Shown piece after piece: positions 1 through 7,979 of a stretch of 20,122 nucleotides of DNA (positions within the stretch are counted from its first letter, which is position 1; every line of letters begins with the position of its first letter). The position numbers and the translations under genes were made by a program. The notes beneath the pieces are model-generated. The model ran no database searches. It worked only from the letters and a program-made list of their open reading frames with translations, and had not been told where the DNA came from. Source of the stretch: a virus; IMG/VR virus record IMGVR_UViG_3300006754_004062, positions 1-20,122 of that record. One strand, given 5' to 3'.

Positions 1-156
1 AATATAATTAAAGAACGAGTTGAGCAACATAAGGAAAGTATATATATTATTTCACATAGAAAGGAATCAGTAAAAGCAGCCACTGGTGACGTTATAGTTT
101 TAGAAAAGAAAAATAGCATCACTAATAGAGTGGATTTAACTAACAATTTAATATAA
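1..156 (+). CDS. 46: gp46-like recombination nuclease subunit, C-terminal end only
   Basis: This is the last 51 codons of a gene that begins before the window. The segment IYIISHRKES followed by a short beta strand (GDVIVLEKKN) is what the end of an SMC/Rad50/SbcC-type ABC ATPase looks like: the histidine would be the H-loop that senses the ATP gamma phosphate. In T4-like phages gp46 pairs with gp47 to resect DNA ends for recombination-dependent replication. The T4-like genes that follow support the assignment. Only the tail is visible, so Walker motifs and the coiled coil cannot be checked. A different phage ABC ATPase is possible but less likely. Confidence 0.6.
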   Translation, partial: NIIKERVEQHKESIYIISHRKESVKAATGDVIVLEKKNSITNRVDLTNNLI

Positions 157-159
157 ATT
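152..159 (+). promoter_or_regulatory. AT box before the first glycosyltransferase (weak)
   Basis: TATAAATT overlaps the stop codon of the gp46-like gene and lies six bases before the next ATG. It resembles both a sigma70 -10 box and the T4 late promoter core TATAAATA (7 of 8 bases). No convincing -35 box is seen. In such AT-rich DNA this may be chance. It is listed because its distance to the start codon matches the two better promoters at gp43 and at 4111. Confidence 0.2.
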
Positions 160-165
160 TTTGTA

Positions 166-1398
166 ATGATTACACCGTCTCAGTATACAACAAACCGATT
201 ACCATTCTCACCGGTGTCAATAAACAATCCGCTCGTAAATGCTCTACCTATCCCACCCCAAACAGCGACGAGCCAGACTGGTCATAAGGCGCCAGATTTA
301 CCACGCGCTCTAAATTTTTATGCCGACTATTCTGGCTGTGGTCATTGGAGGATGATATGGCCTGAGTTACTACTTAATTGTTATGGTAACAGGGTAAACG
401 TGCAAGGAGGTACTGTAATGATAGGAGATAAAAATTTTTATAGAGGAGTCAAAACAGTTCGCATACAAAGACAAGCTACAGACGCTCAATTTAGTTATAT
501 AAAATGGTTAAAAGAACTATCGAAGGAGCTTAACTTTAAAATTATATATGAAATTGACGATATAATTTTTAAGGAAGATATTCCTAATTATAATAAATTT
601 AAATTTGCCTTCGACGATCCAAATATCAGAAAAACAAGCATGGAGATTATGCAAATGTGTGATGAAATTACCGTTACAAATAAATTCATGCAAAAATATT
701 ATAGAGAAAAAACAGGCAATAATAATGTTACAGTAATACCTAATTTTATTCCTAAATTCTGGATGGACCGATTTTTTGATTTTAATACTATACGTGAAAA
801 TTATCAAAAATATAAAAGCAAACCTCGGATTGTTTATTGCGGAAGTGGTGCGCATTTTGACGTTGATAACAAAGTCGGACAACGAGACGACTTCCATCAC
901 ATCATTGATACAATAAGAAAAACTGTAGATAAATTTACATGGGTTTTTGTAGGAGGATTTCCTCTATCTCTTAGAGATTTAGTTCATACAAAAAAAATTG
1001 AATACTGGACATGGACAAATCTTGTCGATTATCCAGAATATATTAATAGCTTTAATCCAACTCTTTTTTACGCACCGTTAGAAGATAGTATTTTTAATAA
1101 AGCTAAGAGTAATTTAAAATTTATTGAATCTTGTGCTTTCGGAATACCATGTATTTGTCAGGATTTATGTACATATGAAACCGCATTTCATAAATTTAAA
1201 ACTGGGGATGACTTAGTAAATAAAATAGAATACTTAACTAAAGATTATAAAAAATATATTAAGGAAGTTAAAAAGGCTCGTGATTATATGAAGAATAAAT
1301 GGATGGAAGATAATATTGATTTCTATACTGAACTTTACTCATTTCCATATGGAGATAAACGCCGAAAATTAATTAATCTAAAAAACGAAATCAGTTGA
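166..1398 (+). CDS. GT-B fold glycosyltransferase (family 1/4 type)
   Basis: A 410-residue cytoplasmic protein without signal peptide or membrane segment. The first ~46 residues are rich in Pro, Thr and Asn and look disordered. The first Rossmann half follows, with YADYSGCGHWR near 52-62 and EIDD at 129-132 after a beta strand. The second half begins near residue 220 (PRIVYCGSG) and contains KSNLKFIE at 314-321, which sits where GT-B enzymes carry the E-x7-E-like nucleotide-sugar binding segment, followed by GIPCICQD. This fits a retaining glycosyltransferase of the GT1/GT4 group. The donor and acceptor are unknown; the nucleotide-sugar genes at 14975-16883 could supply a donor (inference). 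The start is the only ATG near the domain, nine bases after the previous stop, with no Shine-Dalgarno. The 5' end of the gene looks richer in G and C than the rest. Confidence 0.72.
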   Translation: MITPSQYTTNRLPFSPVSINNPLVNALPIPPQTATSQTGHKAPDLPRALNFYADYSGCGHWRMIWPELLLNCYGNRVNVQGGTVMIGDKNFYRGVKTVRIQRQATDAQFSYIKWLKELSKELNFKIIYEIDDIIFKEDIPNYNKFKFAFDDPNIRKTSMEIMQMCDEITVTNKFMQKYYREKTGNNNVTVIPNFIPKFWMDRFFDFNTIRENYQKYKSKPRIVYCGSGAHFDVDNKVGQRDDFHHIIDTIRKTVDKFTWVFVGGFPLSLRDLVHTKKIEYWTWTNLVDYPEYINSFNPTLFYAPLEDSIFNKAKSNLKFIESCAFGIPCICQDLCTYETAFHKFKTGDDLVNKIEYLTKDYKKYIKEVKKARDYMKNKWMEDNIDFYTELYSFPYGDKRRKLINLKNEIS

Positions 1399-1423
1399 TT
1401 TTTTTCTTAATTCCTATTATACT
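1395..1423 (+). promoter_or_regulatory. Sigma70-like promoter for gp43, predicted leaderless
   Basis: TTGATT (1395-1400), a 17-base spacer, then TATACT (1418-1423). The hexamers match the sigma70 consensus at 4/6 and 5/6 with ideal spacing. The -35 box overlaps the stop codon of the upstream glycosyltransferase. Six bases separate the -10 box from the GTG start of gp43, so transcription would begin at or next to the start codon. This is a sequence match only; host sigma preference is unknown. Confidence 0.45.
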
Positions 1424-1429
1424 AAGCGC

Positions 1430-4087
1430 GTGTATAGAAATTTAGCATACATACCAAACCAGCGTGTAATGCGGCTCTACACATGGGATGAGGAGGGAAA
1501 TAGAATTGAAACTGATTGCCCATATCAGCCATATTTCTATTGTGAGACAAATTCAAACCGTCAAGATGCAATATCATTATACGGTACAAAATTACGCAGG
1601 ATTGCTTCTAACAGTGAACTAGATAGAAGAAGAAAAATTGAAGATCTTAATGATCATAAAATTTATGAAAATATTTCCCCGTACCAGCAATTTTTAGTTG
1701 ATAGATTTTGGCAAATAAACGAAACAGATAATTTTAGTAAATTTCCACTAAAAATATGGTTCTTTGATATTGAAACATATTCCCCGGATGAGTTTCCAAA
1801 ACCGGAAGAAGCGAGTCATATGGTCAATGTAATCACAGTCTACGATACTGTAGAAAAAATGTATTTTACATGGGGAATTAACAAATATAAACCAAAAACA
1901 GATGATGTAAAATATGTACATTGCAAGAATGAAACAGACTTATTACAAAAATTTTTAGACTTTTATTGTAAAGAACGTCCAGATATTTTATCAGGGTGGG
2001 CTAGTGAGACTTTTGATATTCCATATGTAATTAACCGAGTTAGAAATGTACTAGGAGAAGATACTACGCGCCTATTTTCACCTGTTCATGATGAAATTAT
2101 GAAGCCAATTTATCAACGAGTGTATCGCGGTAATTTTGGTAAGCAAACATCGAAATACGTGGTTGAGGGGGTATCAATGTTAGATTATCTCGATGTGTAT
2201 AAAACCTTCAGTCCGGGGATGAAGGACAGTTATAAGCTAGATAACATAGCTCACATAGAACTAGGAGAGAACAAGGTAGATATAGGAGAAACTAACCTTG
2301 CGACACTGTCTATTGACAATTGGGACAAGTTTGTAGACTATAACATCCACGATGTGAGACTGTTAGTAAAGCTTGAAGCTAAGCTTATGTATATGGACTT
2401 AGCAAGAATGCTGTCATACATAGGGCTAACACCATTTAACGCTGCTCTCGGTACTATTAGCACTGTAAACGGTAGGGCCATTGTCGAAGCAAGAAAGTCA
2501 GACCCGCCACGTGTCATTCCAACTTTTATAAAAGATGCCGATCAATCTGGGAAATACGAAGGTGCATATGTAAGTGAACCAAAACGTGGGTTTCAGGAGA
2601 ATATTATATCATTTGATGCTAATTCCCTATACCCTAGTGTCATGATAACTCTTAACTTAAGCCCAGAAACTAAAGTAGGAAGCATTGTTGGTACTGATAA
2701 CGGTAAAGTATATATAAAGACAGTAAATAACAAAGATATTGAGATGTCTTACGGGGATTTTAACAAGTGGTGCACTAAAAATGAAATAGCAGTCACGAGA
2801 GCAAAAAAGCTTTTTTCACAAAAAGTGAAAGGAATTTTTCCGCGTATTACAGAGCACTTCTATAAAAGAAGATCACAGAAAAAAGAACAATGGAATAAAG
2901 CTCGTGAAAAAAAACACCAATTATCTCTCCAACTTAAAAAAGAGAAAAATAAAGACAACAAGATTAAATTGGAGAAAAAAATTACAAACACACAATATAA
3001 GATTGATCAACTTTGGATTGGGCAATTTACATTAAAAATTCTTATTAACCGTATTTATGGGTATTTTGGTAATAAAAACTCTGCTATGGCGGATGGAGAT
3101 ATTGCACGGTCAATTACATTAACTGGTCGTGACGTCATAAAACAAAGTAATATTATTTTAAGAAATTATATTAAAAGAAAAACTAATTTAACTGATAAAG
3201 ATATCGAAAAATCCGATCCAATCCTGTATAATGACACAGATAGTTTATATTGTACTATTACTCCTTTACTCGATCATATGGGAGTATCTTTACATGAGGA
3301 CAATAATATTAATGAAGAGGTATATAATCTTGTTCAAGATATAGAAGACGATTTAAACGTGCATATTAAAAAATGGGCAAAAGAAACACTACTAACTAAT
3401 GATCCTAGGTTTGTTTTTAAAAGAGAGTCGATTTGTGATAGAGGATTATTTTTACAAAAAAAACGATACGTACTACATAAATTAGACGACGAAGGAATTG
3501 TATGTAATAAATTTAAATATACTGGTGTTGAGGTGGTTCGAACCACAATGCCCGGGCCAATCAAGCCATATGTTAAAAAAATTATCGAACATATGATTAC
3601 GACCGAAAATCAAAAATCTACAAATGAAATCTTTGAAGAGACATATGAAATTTTTAAGTCATTACCTATAAAAGACATTGCGTTTGTTATGGGAGTAAGA
3701 GATTACGAAAAATACAGTATTCACACAAAAGATTGGAAAGTGAAAAAGGGAACTCCAATTCACGTCAAGTCGTCTATATATTATAATAAACTTTTAGATT
3801 ACTATAATATTTCAAGTAAACATGAAAATATTAGCTCCGGTGATAAAATTCGATATTTCTATACAATAACTCCTAATAAGTTTGGCATAAGTTCATTAGG
3901 ATTTAAATATGATTTACCTAAAGAATTTAAAAAAGACTTTAAAATTGACTATGAGAAAATGTTTGAAAAAATTGTCTATAGTGTAATAGACAGATTTTAT
4001 GAAAATGTAAATTGGAAGTCTTTTCGTCCCGGTCAAGCTGTAAATACAGATCTATTTGATTTCTTTAAAATTGACCTTGCAAATTAA
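1430..4087 (+). CDS. 43: T4-type family B DNA polymerase gp43
   Basis: The replicative polymerase, 885 residues against 898 in T4. The N-terminal 3'-5' exonuclease shows Exo I FFDIET (D113, E115), Exo II GWASETFDIPY and Exo III YNIHDVRLL. Polymerase motif A is FDANSLYPSV (D396), motif B is KILINRIYGYFGN and motif C is YNDTDSLY (D602, D604). A Lys-rich helical stretch between A and B corresponds to the fingers. The C-terminus contains DLFDFF close to the end, resembling the clamp-binding tail of T4 gp43, so it probably docks on the gp45-like clamp encoded at 13669. The start is GTG. No ATG gives a better N-terminus, because the next one (residue 14) would remove the first beta strand. All catalytic acids are present, so the enzyme should be active. 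It is followed by a small gene and uvsX, as in marine T4-like phages. Confidence 0.97.
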   Translation: MYRNLAYIPNQRVMRLYTWDEEGNRIETDCPYQPYFYCETNSNRQDAISLYGTKLRRIASNSELDRRRKIEDLNDHKIYENISPYQQFLVDRFWQINETDNFSKFPLKIWFFDIETYSPDEFPKPEEASHMVNVITVYDTVEKMYFTWGINKYKPKTDDVKYVHCKNETDLLQKFLDFYCKERPDILSGWASETFDIPYVINRVRNVLGEDTTRLFSPVHDEIMKPIYQRVYRGNFGKQTSKYVVEGVSMLDYLDVYKTFSPGMKDSYKLDNIAHIELGENKVDIGETNLATLSIDNWDKFVDYNIHDVRLLVKLEAKLMYMDLARMLSYIGLTPFNAALGTISTVNGRAIVEARKSDPPRVIPTFIKDADQSGKYEGAYVSEPKRGFQENIISFDANSLYPSVMITLNLSPETKVGSIVGTDNGKVYIKTVNNKDIEMSYGDFNKWCTKNEIAVTRAKKLFSQKVKGIFPRITEHFYKRRSQKKEQWNKAREKKHQLSLQLKKEKNKDNKIKLEKKITNTQYKIDQLWIGQFTLKILINRIYGYFGNKNSAMADGDIARSITLTGRDVIKQSNIILRNYIKRKTNLTDKDIEKSDPILYNDTDSLYCTITPLLDHMGVSLHEDNNINEEVYNLVQDIEDDLNVHIKKWAKETLLTNDPRFVFKRESICDRGLFLQKKRYVLHKLDDEGIVCNKFKYTGVEVVRTTMPGPIKPYVKKIIEHMITTENQKSTNEIFEETYEIFKSLPIKDIAFVMGVRDYEKYSIHTKDWKVKKGTPIHVKSSIYYNKLLDYYNISSKHENISSGDKIRYFYTITPNKFGISSLGFKYDLPKEFKKDFKIDYEKMFEKIVYSVIDRFYENVNWKSFRPGQAVNTDLFDFFKIDLAN

Positions 4088-4104
4088 AATATAGTTAATA
4101 TAAT
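4077..4104 (+). promoter_or_regulatory. Sigma70-like promoter before the small gene and uvsX, predicted leaderless
   Basis: TTGCAA (4077-4082), a 16-base spacer, then a perfect TATAAT (4099-4104). The -35 box overlaps the last codons of gp43. Six bases lie between the -10 box and the ATG at 4111, the same spacing as at gp43, so the transcript would be leaderless. It could provide separate expression of the small protein and UvsX. Confidence 0.45.
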
Positions 4105-4110
4105 ATTTGT

Positions 4111-4470
4111 ATGGATGTTATTACATATATCGACAGTATTGGTAGGACTTGTTTTGGAGAATTAGTTGAAAAGAAAGAATCAAATATACGAGTAAAGGCT
4201 CCCGCAATGATCATGGTTACGCCTAATGATGCGCAAAACATGAAAGTAGATGTTATGCCTTTATTTTTTACCGAATTTTCGTCTGGAGAACCACCTATCT
4301 TCAACTATACTAATGATCAGTATACTGAGGTTGAGGTTATTATTTCTCCAAAAATCCTAGAACATTATAGTAATAAGATTAATGTAAAGACCATTCCAGA
4401 ACCAAACCCAGAACCTCCTGTAGACGTCTTAGAGGAAAATGTACCGGAAGTAACATTATTCGAGGAATAA
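4111..4470 (+). CDS. Small protein between gp43 and uvsX, possibly Sm-like fold
   Basis: A 119-residue protein of unknown function. Residues ~1-60 read as short beta strands with a glycine turn (YIDSIGRTCFGELVEK, then NIRVKAPAMIMV), reminiscent of an Sm/LSm-like or OB-like small barrel; this is inference from pattern only. The last ~30 residues are acidic and Pro-rich (PEPNPEPP) and end in VTLFEE, which looks like a flexible tail. From memory of cyanophage gene order, a small protein of similar size sits between gp43 and uvsX, which would make a role with one of them plausible. It starts just after a promoter-like sequence and stops one base before the uvsX start. Confidence 0.7.
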   Translation: MDVITYIDSIGRTCFGELVEKKESNIRVKAPAMIMVTPNDAQNMKVDVMPLFFTEFSSGEPPIFNYTNDQYTEVEVIISPKILEHYSNKINVKTIPEPNPEPPVDVLEENVPEVTLFEE

Positions 4471-4471
4471 T

Positions 4472-5587
4472 ATGTCAAAATATGCTGAAAAAGCGTATGA
4501 TACATCTCTCGTGGATAAGGCGTTCGCTAAATTACAGAAGCTTAATAGAAACGCAACCACTCTAGAAGAAAATACACTGAGTAATGTAACTGAATGGGTT
4601 GATACTGGATGCTTAGTATTAAATTCTATTTTATCTGGTTCACTATATGGTGGTGTTCCCAAAGGAAGAATAACAATTTTTGCTGGAGAACCTCAATGTG
4701 GTAAAACTTTTATTTTAAATAAAATTCTTGCCAAAGCTCAAAAAAAAGGAATGGTACCTGTAATATTTGATACTGAGGTTGCTATTGAAAAAGAAGGAGC
4801 TGAAAACGTAGGTCTTGATGTTTCAAATGTAAAATATGTTCCGGTGGATACTGTTGAAAACTGTCGTAATCAACTCGTTACATTTTTAGACGGAGTTGAA
4901 GAAGAACCAAAACTTCACGGAAAATTTATTATATCGATTGATTCTCTTGGAAATTTAGCATCCTCAAAAGAAATTGCTGATGCTGAGGCTAATAAGGGAG
5001 CCATGGACATGGGACTCCGGGCTAAGCAGCTTAAATCCATGATGCGTATTATTACATATAAGGCTGCCGTAACTGGCACAACCATTATATGTAGTAATCA
5101 CACATATGCTGATCCTGGTGCACTCCATCCTACCTTAGTCAAGCAACAAGCTGGTGGTTCGGGTCCTATGTACATGGCTTCTTTATTAGTCCAAATGGCC
5201 GCAAAGAAAGAAAGAACAGATGCTTCAAATGACAGCGACGAAGCATTAACAGAAAGTAGAAATTACTCAGGAGTTACTCTTCGAATGCTTACTGTAAAAA
5301 ATAGATTCATACCAGCGTTTTTACAAGCAGAAGCATATTTAAATTTCAAAACCGGATTAGAAAAATATTCTGGCTTAAAAGATGTAGCTGTTGCTCATAA
5401 CATTATTCAACAAAATGGCTCTACATATAGCATGGGAGATAAAAAATTAGGATATTATAAAAATTGGCGCAACGATGAAAAACTGTGGAATTCTATCTTA
5501 CCTAATATAGAATCATCTATAAATGAAAAATACCGATATGGTAAATCATTAGATGAAACTGCTATATTAGAGCAACAAGATGAGTAA
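4472..5587 (+). CDS. uvsX: UvsX RecA-like recombinase
   Basis: A 371-residue strand-exchange protein (T4 UvsX has 391). Walker A is GEPQCGKT (72-79). Walker B is FIISID followed by SLGNLAS (152-163), a segment also found in T4 UvsX. NHTYADPG (209-216) corresponds to the NHTYE region, and a GGSGPMY segment follows the putative DNA-binding loop. It forms filaments on gp32-coated single strands and drives recombination-dependent replication with gp46/47 and gp41. The C-terminus is acidic and Gln-rich. This is one of the few genes with a clear Shine-Dalgarno-like sequence (GAGGAA before the ATG). It overlaps the following glycosyltransferase by 8 bases, which suggests translational coupling. Confidence 0.96.
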   Translation: MSKYAEKAYDTSLVDKAFAKLQKLNRNATTLEENTLSNVTEWVDTGCLVLNSILSGSLYGGVPKGRITIFAGEPQCGKTFILNKILAKAQKKGMVPVIFDTEVAIEKEGAENVGLDVSNVKYVPVDTVENCRNQLVTFLDGVEEEPKLHGKFIISIDSLGNLASSKEIADAEANKGAMDMGLRAKQLKSMMRIITYKAAVTGTTIICSNHTYADPGALHPTLVKQQAGGSGPMYMASLLVQMAAKKERTDASNDSDEALTESRNYSGVTLRMLTVKNRFIPAFLQAEAYLNFKTGLEKYSGLKDVAVAHNIIQQNGSTYSMGDKKLGYYKNWRNDEKLWNSILPNIESSINEKYRYGKSLDETAILEQQDE

Positions 5588-6368
5588 AATAAATATCTGT
5601 TTTTGTAGTGATAAGAAATTAATTGACTATATACCGGTTGTAATAAATTCAATTATAAGCAAAAACAAAAAACATGAAATCGCGGTTCATCTTATTCATA
5701 ATATACAAAATAGAAGTAGAATAGATAAGTTAAATAAATGGGTTTCACATTTTGATAACTTCTCATTTCAAGAGTATTTTAAAAAATGGAGTCGTGAGTA
5801 TACAGGATTAGATCATGTCTCTGAAGCGACAATGTTAAGATTGTTTATACCAGAACTTATCAATGAAGATAAAATTTTATACTTAGATATTGATATAATT
5901 GTAAATTTAGATTTAATGGAAATTTACAAAATAGATACAAAAGATATCGGTATTGCATTGAAACCGTGTCCTTCAGATAAAGTAGTAGATAATATAAGCA
6001 TTATACGATATAAAAATAAAAAACTGTCAGGAAACTGCGGAATTATAATGATGAATTTAGAGGTGCTCCGAAAAAATAAATTTACTCAAACATGTTTAGA
6101 GTTACATAAGAAAAATGACGACAGACATGATCAATGGATAATAAATGAATATTGCCAGGGAAATTATATAGAGCTCGAGCCAAGGTTTAATGTTTATCAT
6201 CGCCGGGATAGTCATTTAATGGAACAACACGAAGATTATCTTTTACATTATAATGAGCACGTGAAGCCTTATCATACAAAAAGAGATTGCGGTAAATACC
6301 AATACCTATGGGATGAGCAATATAAAAAATTACAACCTAAAACTATTAAGTTAGAATTTAATGAGTAA
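5580..6368 (+). CDS. GT8-family glycosyltransferase (GT-A fold)
   Basis: A 262-residue retaining glycosyltransferase resembling LgtC and glycogenin-type GT8 enzymes. The N-terminus NICFCSD starts the nucleotide-binding fold. The metal-binding DxD motif is YLDIDIIVNLD (D103, D105). GNCGIIMMNL (151-160) matches the conserved GT8 segment after DxD. DQWIINEY (184-191) and the HYNEHVKPYH signature (223-232) complete the family pattern. Family members transfer glucose or galactose from UDP-sugars; donor and acceptor here are unknown. No membrane segment is seen. It overlaps uvsX by 8 bases and queC by 8, so it is locked into the same transcript as the deazaguanine cassette. Confidence 0.85.
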   Translation: MSKINICFCSDKKLIDYIPVVINSIISKNKKHEIAVHLIHNIQNRSRIDKLNKWVSHFDNFSFQEYFKKWSREYTGLDHVSEATMLRLFIPELINEDKILYLDIDIIVNLDLMEIYKIDTKDIGIALKPCPSDKVVDNISIIRYKNKKLSGNCGIIMMNLEVLRKNKFTQTCLELHKKNDDRHDQWIINEYCQGNYIELEPRFNVYHRRDSHLMEQHEDYLLHYNEHVKPYHTKRDCGKYQYLWDEQYKKLQPKTIKLEFNE

Positions 6369-7047
6369 AGTAGTAGTACCAATTTCAGGTGGTTTAGATA
6401 GTTCTCTATTATTAAATATTGCAGACTTTCAAAAAGATGAAATTTATGCAATAAGCTATAATTATGGTCAAAAACACGAGAAAGAACTTTTATATGCCGA
6501 AAAGCAAATACAATATTATAACACTATTAAAGATCACAAAATAATTGATCTTAAATTCCTTAAAACTATTGCTCCTACCTCCTCTCTTACAAATGATAAT
6601 ATATCAGTTGCGCAAGCGCGGAATGTTCTAGGTGATGCTCAAACAGTAAATTATGTTCCTTTTAGAAATATGCTAATGTTATCTATTGCATGTTCATATG
6701 CTGAAGCAGTAGGTGCTAATACTGTTTTTCATGGAGCAGCCTTGGTTGATAGTCAAGCTGGGTATTGGGATGGTAGTATTGAATTTCTTAATAGTATAAA
6801 CGAATTAACCTCTCTTAATAGAAAAAATAGAATTGAAATAGAAGCTCCATTAATTGATTTATCAAAAGCAGAAATTATAAAATTAGGAATAGATAATTGT
6901 CTTCATTTCGAAGACACTTGGACTTGTTACGAAGGTAAAGATAAAGCTTGTGGTTATTGTACCGCATGTAGTTCTCGTATACAAGGATTTTTAGACAACA
7001 AAATGAAAGACCCAATAGAATATGAGCGAACAGACATTCCATGGTGA
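6361..7047 (+). CDS. queC: QueC-like 7-cyano-7-deazaguanine synthase
   Basis: QueC converts 7-carboxy-7-deazaguanine to preQ0 using ATP and ammonia. This 228-residue protein has full family length. The PP-loop is SGGLDSS (9-15), with NYGQKHEKEL following at ~34-43 and VPFRNMLMLSIA at 99-110. The zinc site is complete: C189, C197, C200 and C203 in TWTCYEGKDKACGYCTAC. In phages queC feeds 7-deazaguanine DNA modification, where DpdA inserts the base; no dpdA, folE, queD or queE is in this window, so the pathway must continue elsewhere or rely on the host. It overlaps the GMP reductase homologue by 26 bases. A tRNA queuosine role is possible but less likely for a phage replication locus. Confidence 0.92.
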   Translation: MSKVVVPISGGLDSSLLLNIADFQKDEIYAISYNYGQKHEKELLYAEKQIQYYNTIKDHKIIDLKFLKTIAPTSSLTNDNISVAQARNVLGDAQTVNYVPFRNMLMLSIACSYAEAVGANTVFHGAALVDSQAGYWDGSIEFLNSINELTSLNRKNRIEIEAPLIDLSKAEIIKLGIDNCLHFEDTWTCYEGKDKACGYCTACSSRIQGFLDNKMKDPIEYERTDIPW

Positions 7048-7978
7048 ACTAGATTATTCCGATGTACTTTTAGTACCGAAGTATAGTTTTTTAGGCTCTA
7101 GAAAAGAAGCCGATACAACATTTAAATTAGGTAAATGGAAATTTTCATTACCAATTGTTCCATCTAATATGGAAACAGTAATAAATCTCAATTTATGCCA
7201 ACAATTAGATCGAGATAATTATTTTTATATAAAGCACCGGTTTCAAGATATGTTTGAAACAGTACGAAAACTTAATGACTACCGTTGTAAATGTGTGAGT
7301 GTTAGTATAGGAGTAAATGAAGAGTCGTATCAATATTTACAATCAATTATAGATAATAATTATAAAATTGACATTATCACAATTGACGTAGCTCACGGTC
7401 ACCATGTTAAAGTCACAGCAATGATAAAATACATTAAAAAATATTTTGAAAAAGATATAATAATTATTGCTGGTAACGTAGGTACAGCTGAAGGATTTAA
7501 GCAATTACAAGACTCTGGAGCAGATGTAGTTAAAGTCGGTATCGGGTCTGGAGTTATATGTACAACTAGATTTAAAACAGGGTTCGGAACACCTATGTTC
7601 TCAACATTACTTAAAATTGCTCCACATAAAAAATCAGCTAAGATTATGGCTGATGGAGGCTGTAAGCATTTTGGTGATATTGCAAAGGCATTAGTAGCAG
7701 GTGCTGATTGTGTTATGTCTGGTTCTTTTTTTGCGCCATGTGCAGATTCACCTGCGAAAGTCGTTCGAGGTGCAAAAGAATATTACGGCAGTACCTCATA
7801 TAAACAAAAAGGAGATAGATTACACTTTGTTGAAGGTAAACAAGTCGACTTAGAGCTTGCACCAGAATACGAAGTACGACTACAAGAAATACAACAAGCA
7901 CTTAGAAGCTCTATTTCTTATGCAGGTGGTAAAGATTTAAGTTGCTTTTCGGATGTAAAGTTCATACAATTAAAGTGA
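7022..7978 (+). CDS. guaC: GMP reductase homologue (IMPDH/GMPR family)
   Basis: A 318-residue TIM-barrel enzyme without the CBS domains of typical IMP dehydrogenases. GMP reductase converts GMP to IMP and ammonia with NADPH. The barrel begins with DYSDVLLVP; IVPSNMETV, AGNVGTAEG and MADGGCKHFGDIAKALVAGAD are the usual family segments. The catalytic loop is GIGSGVICTTR, with C180 and T182 in the positions of the GMPR cysteine and threonine. E271 in VEGK matches the GMPR catalytic glutamate region, and the tail (IQQALRSSISYAGGKDL) also looks like GMPR. All key residues appear intact, so it should be catalytically competent, but the true substrate could be another purine or a deazapurine. It lies between queC (26-base overlap) and a glutamine amidotransferase (1-base gap), an arrangement I do not recognise. 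Confidence 0.83.
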   Translation: MSEQTFHGELDYSDVLLVPKYSFLGSRKEADTTFKLGKWKFSLPIVPSNMETVINLNLCQQLDRDNYFYIKHRFQDMFETVRKLNDYRCKCVSVSIGVNEESYQYLQSIIDNNYKIDIITIDVAHGHHVKVTAMIKYIKKYFEKDIIIIAGNVGTAEGFKQLQDSGADVVKVGIGSGVICTTRFKTGFGTPMFSTLLKIAPHKKSAKIMADGGCKHFGDIAKALVAGADCVMSGSFFAPCADSPAKVVRGAKEYYGSTSYKQKGDRLHFVEGKQVDLELAPEYEVRLQEIQQALRSSISYAGGKDLSCFSDVKFIQLK

Positions 7979-7979
7979 T

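Noticed and set aside
517-900. Minus-strand open frame of 127 codons opposite the first glycosyltransferase
   Set aside because: It lies fully inside a gene with clear domain motifs, and its product looks like random Ile/Phe-rich antisense translation.
3533-3546. GTGGTTCGAACCAC palindrome that resembles a tRNA T-arm
   Set aside because: It lies in the gp43 coding sequence, no anticodon or acceptor arms can be folded around it, and the 3' side does not continue the T-stem.
7713-7901. Minus-strand open frame opposite the GMP reductase homologue
   Set aside because: Contained in a well-supported gene; Val/Leu-rich product without any motif.
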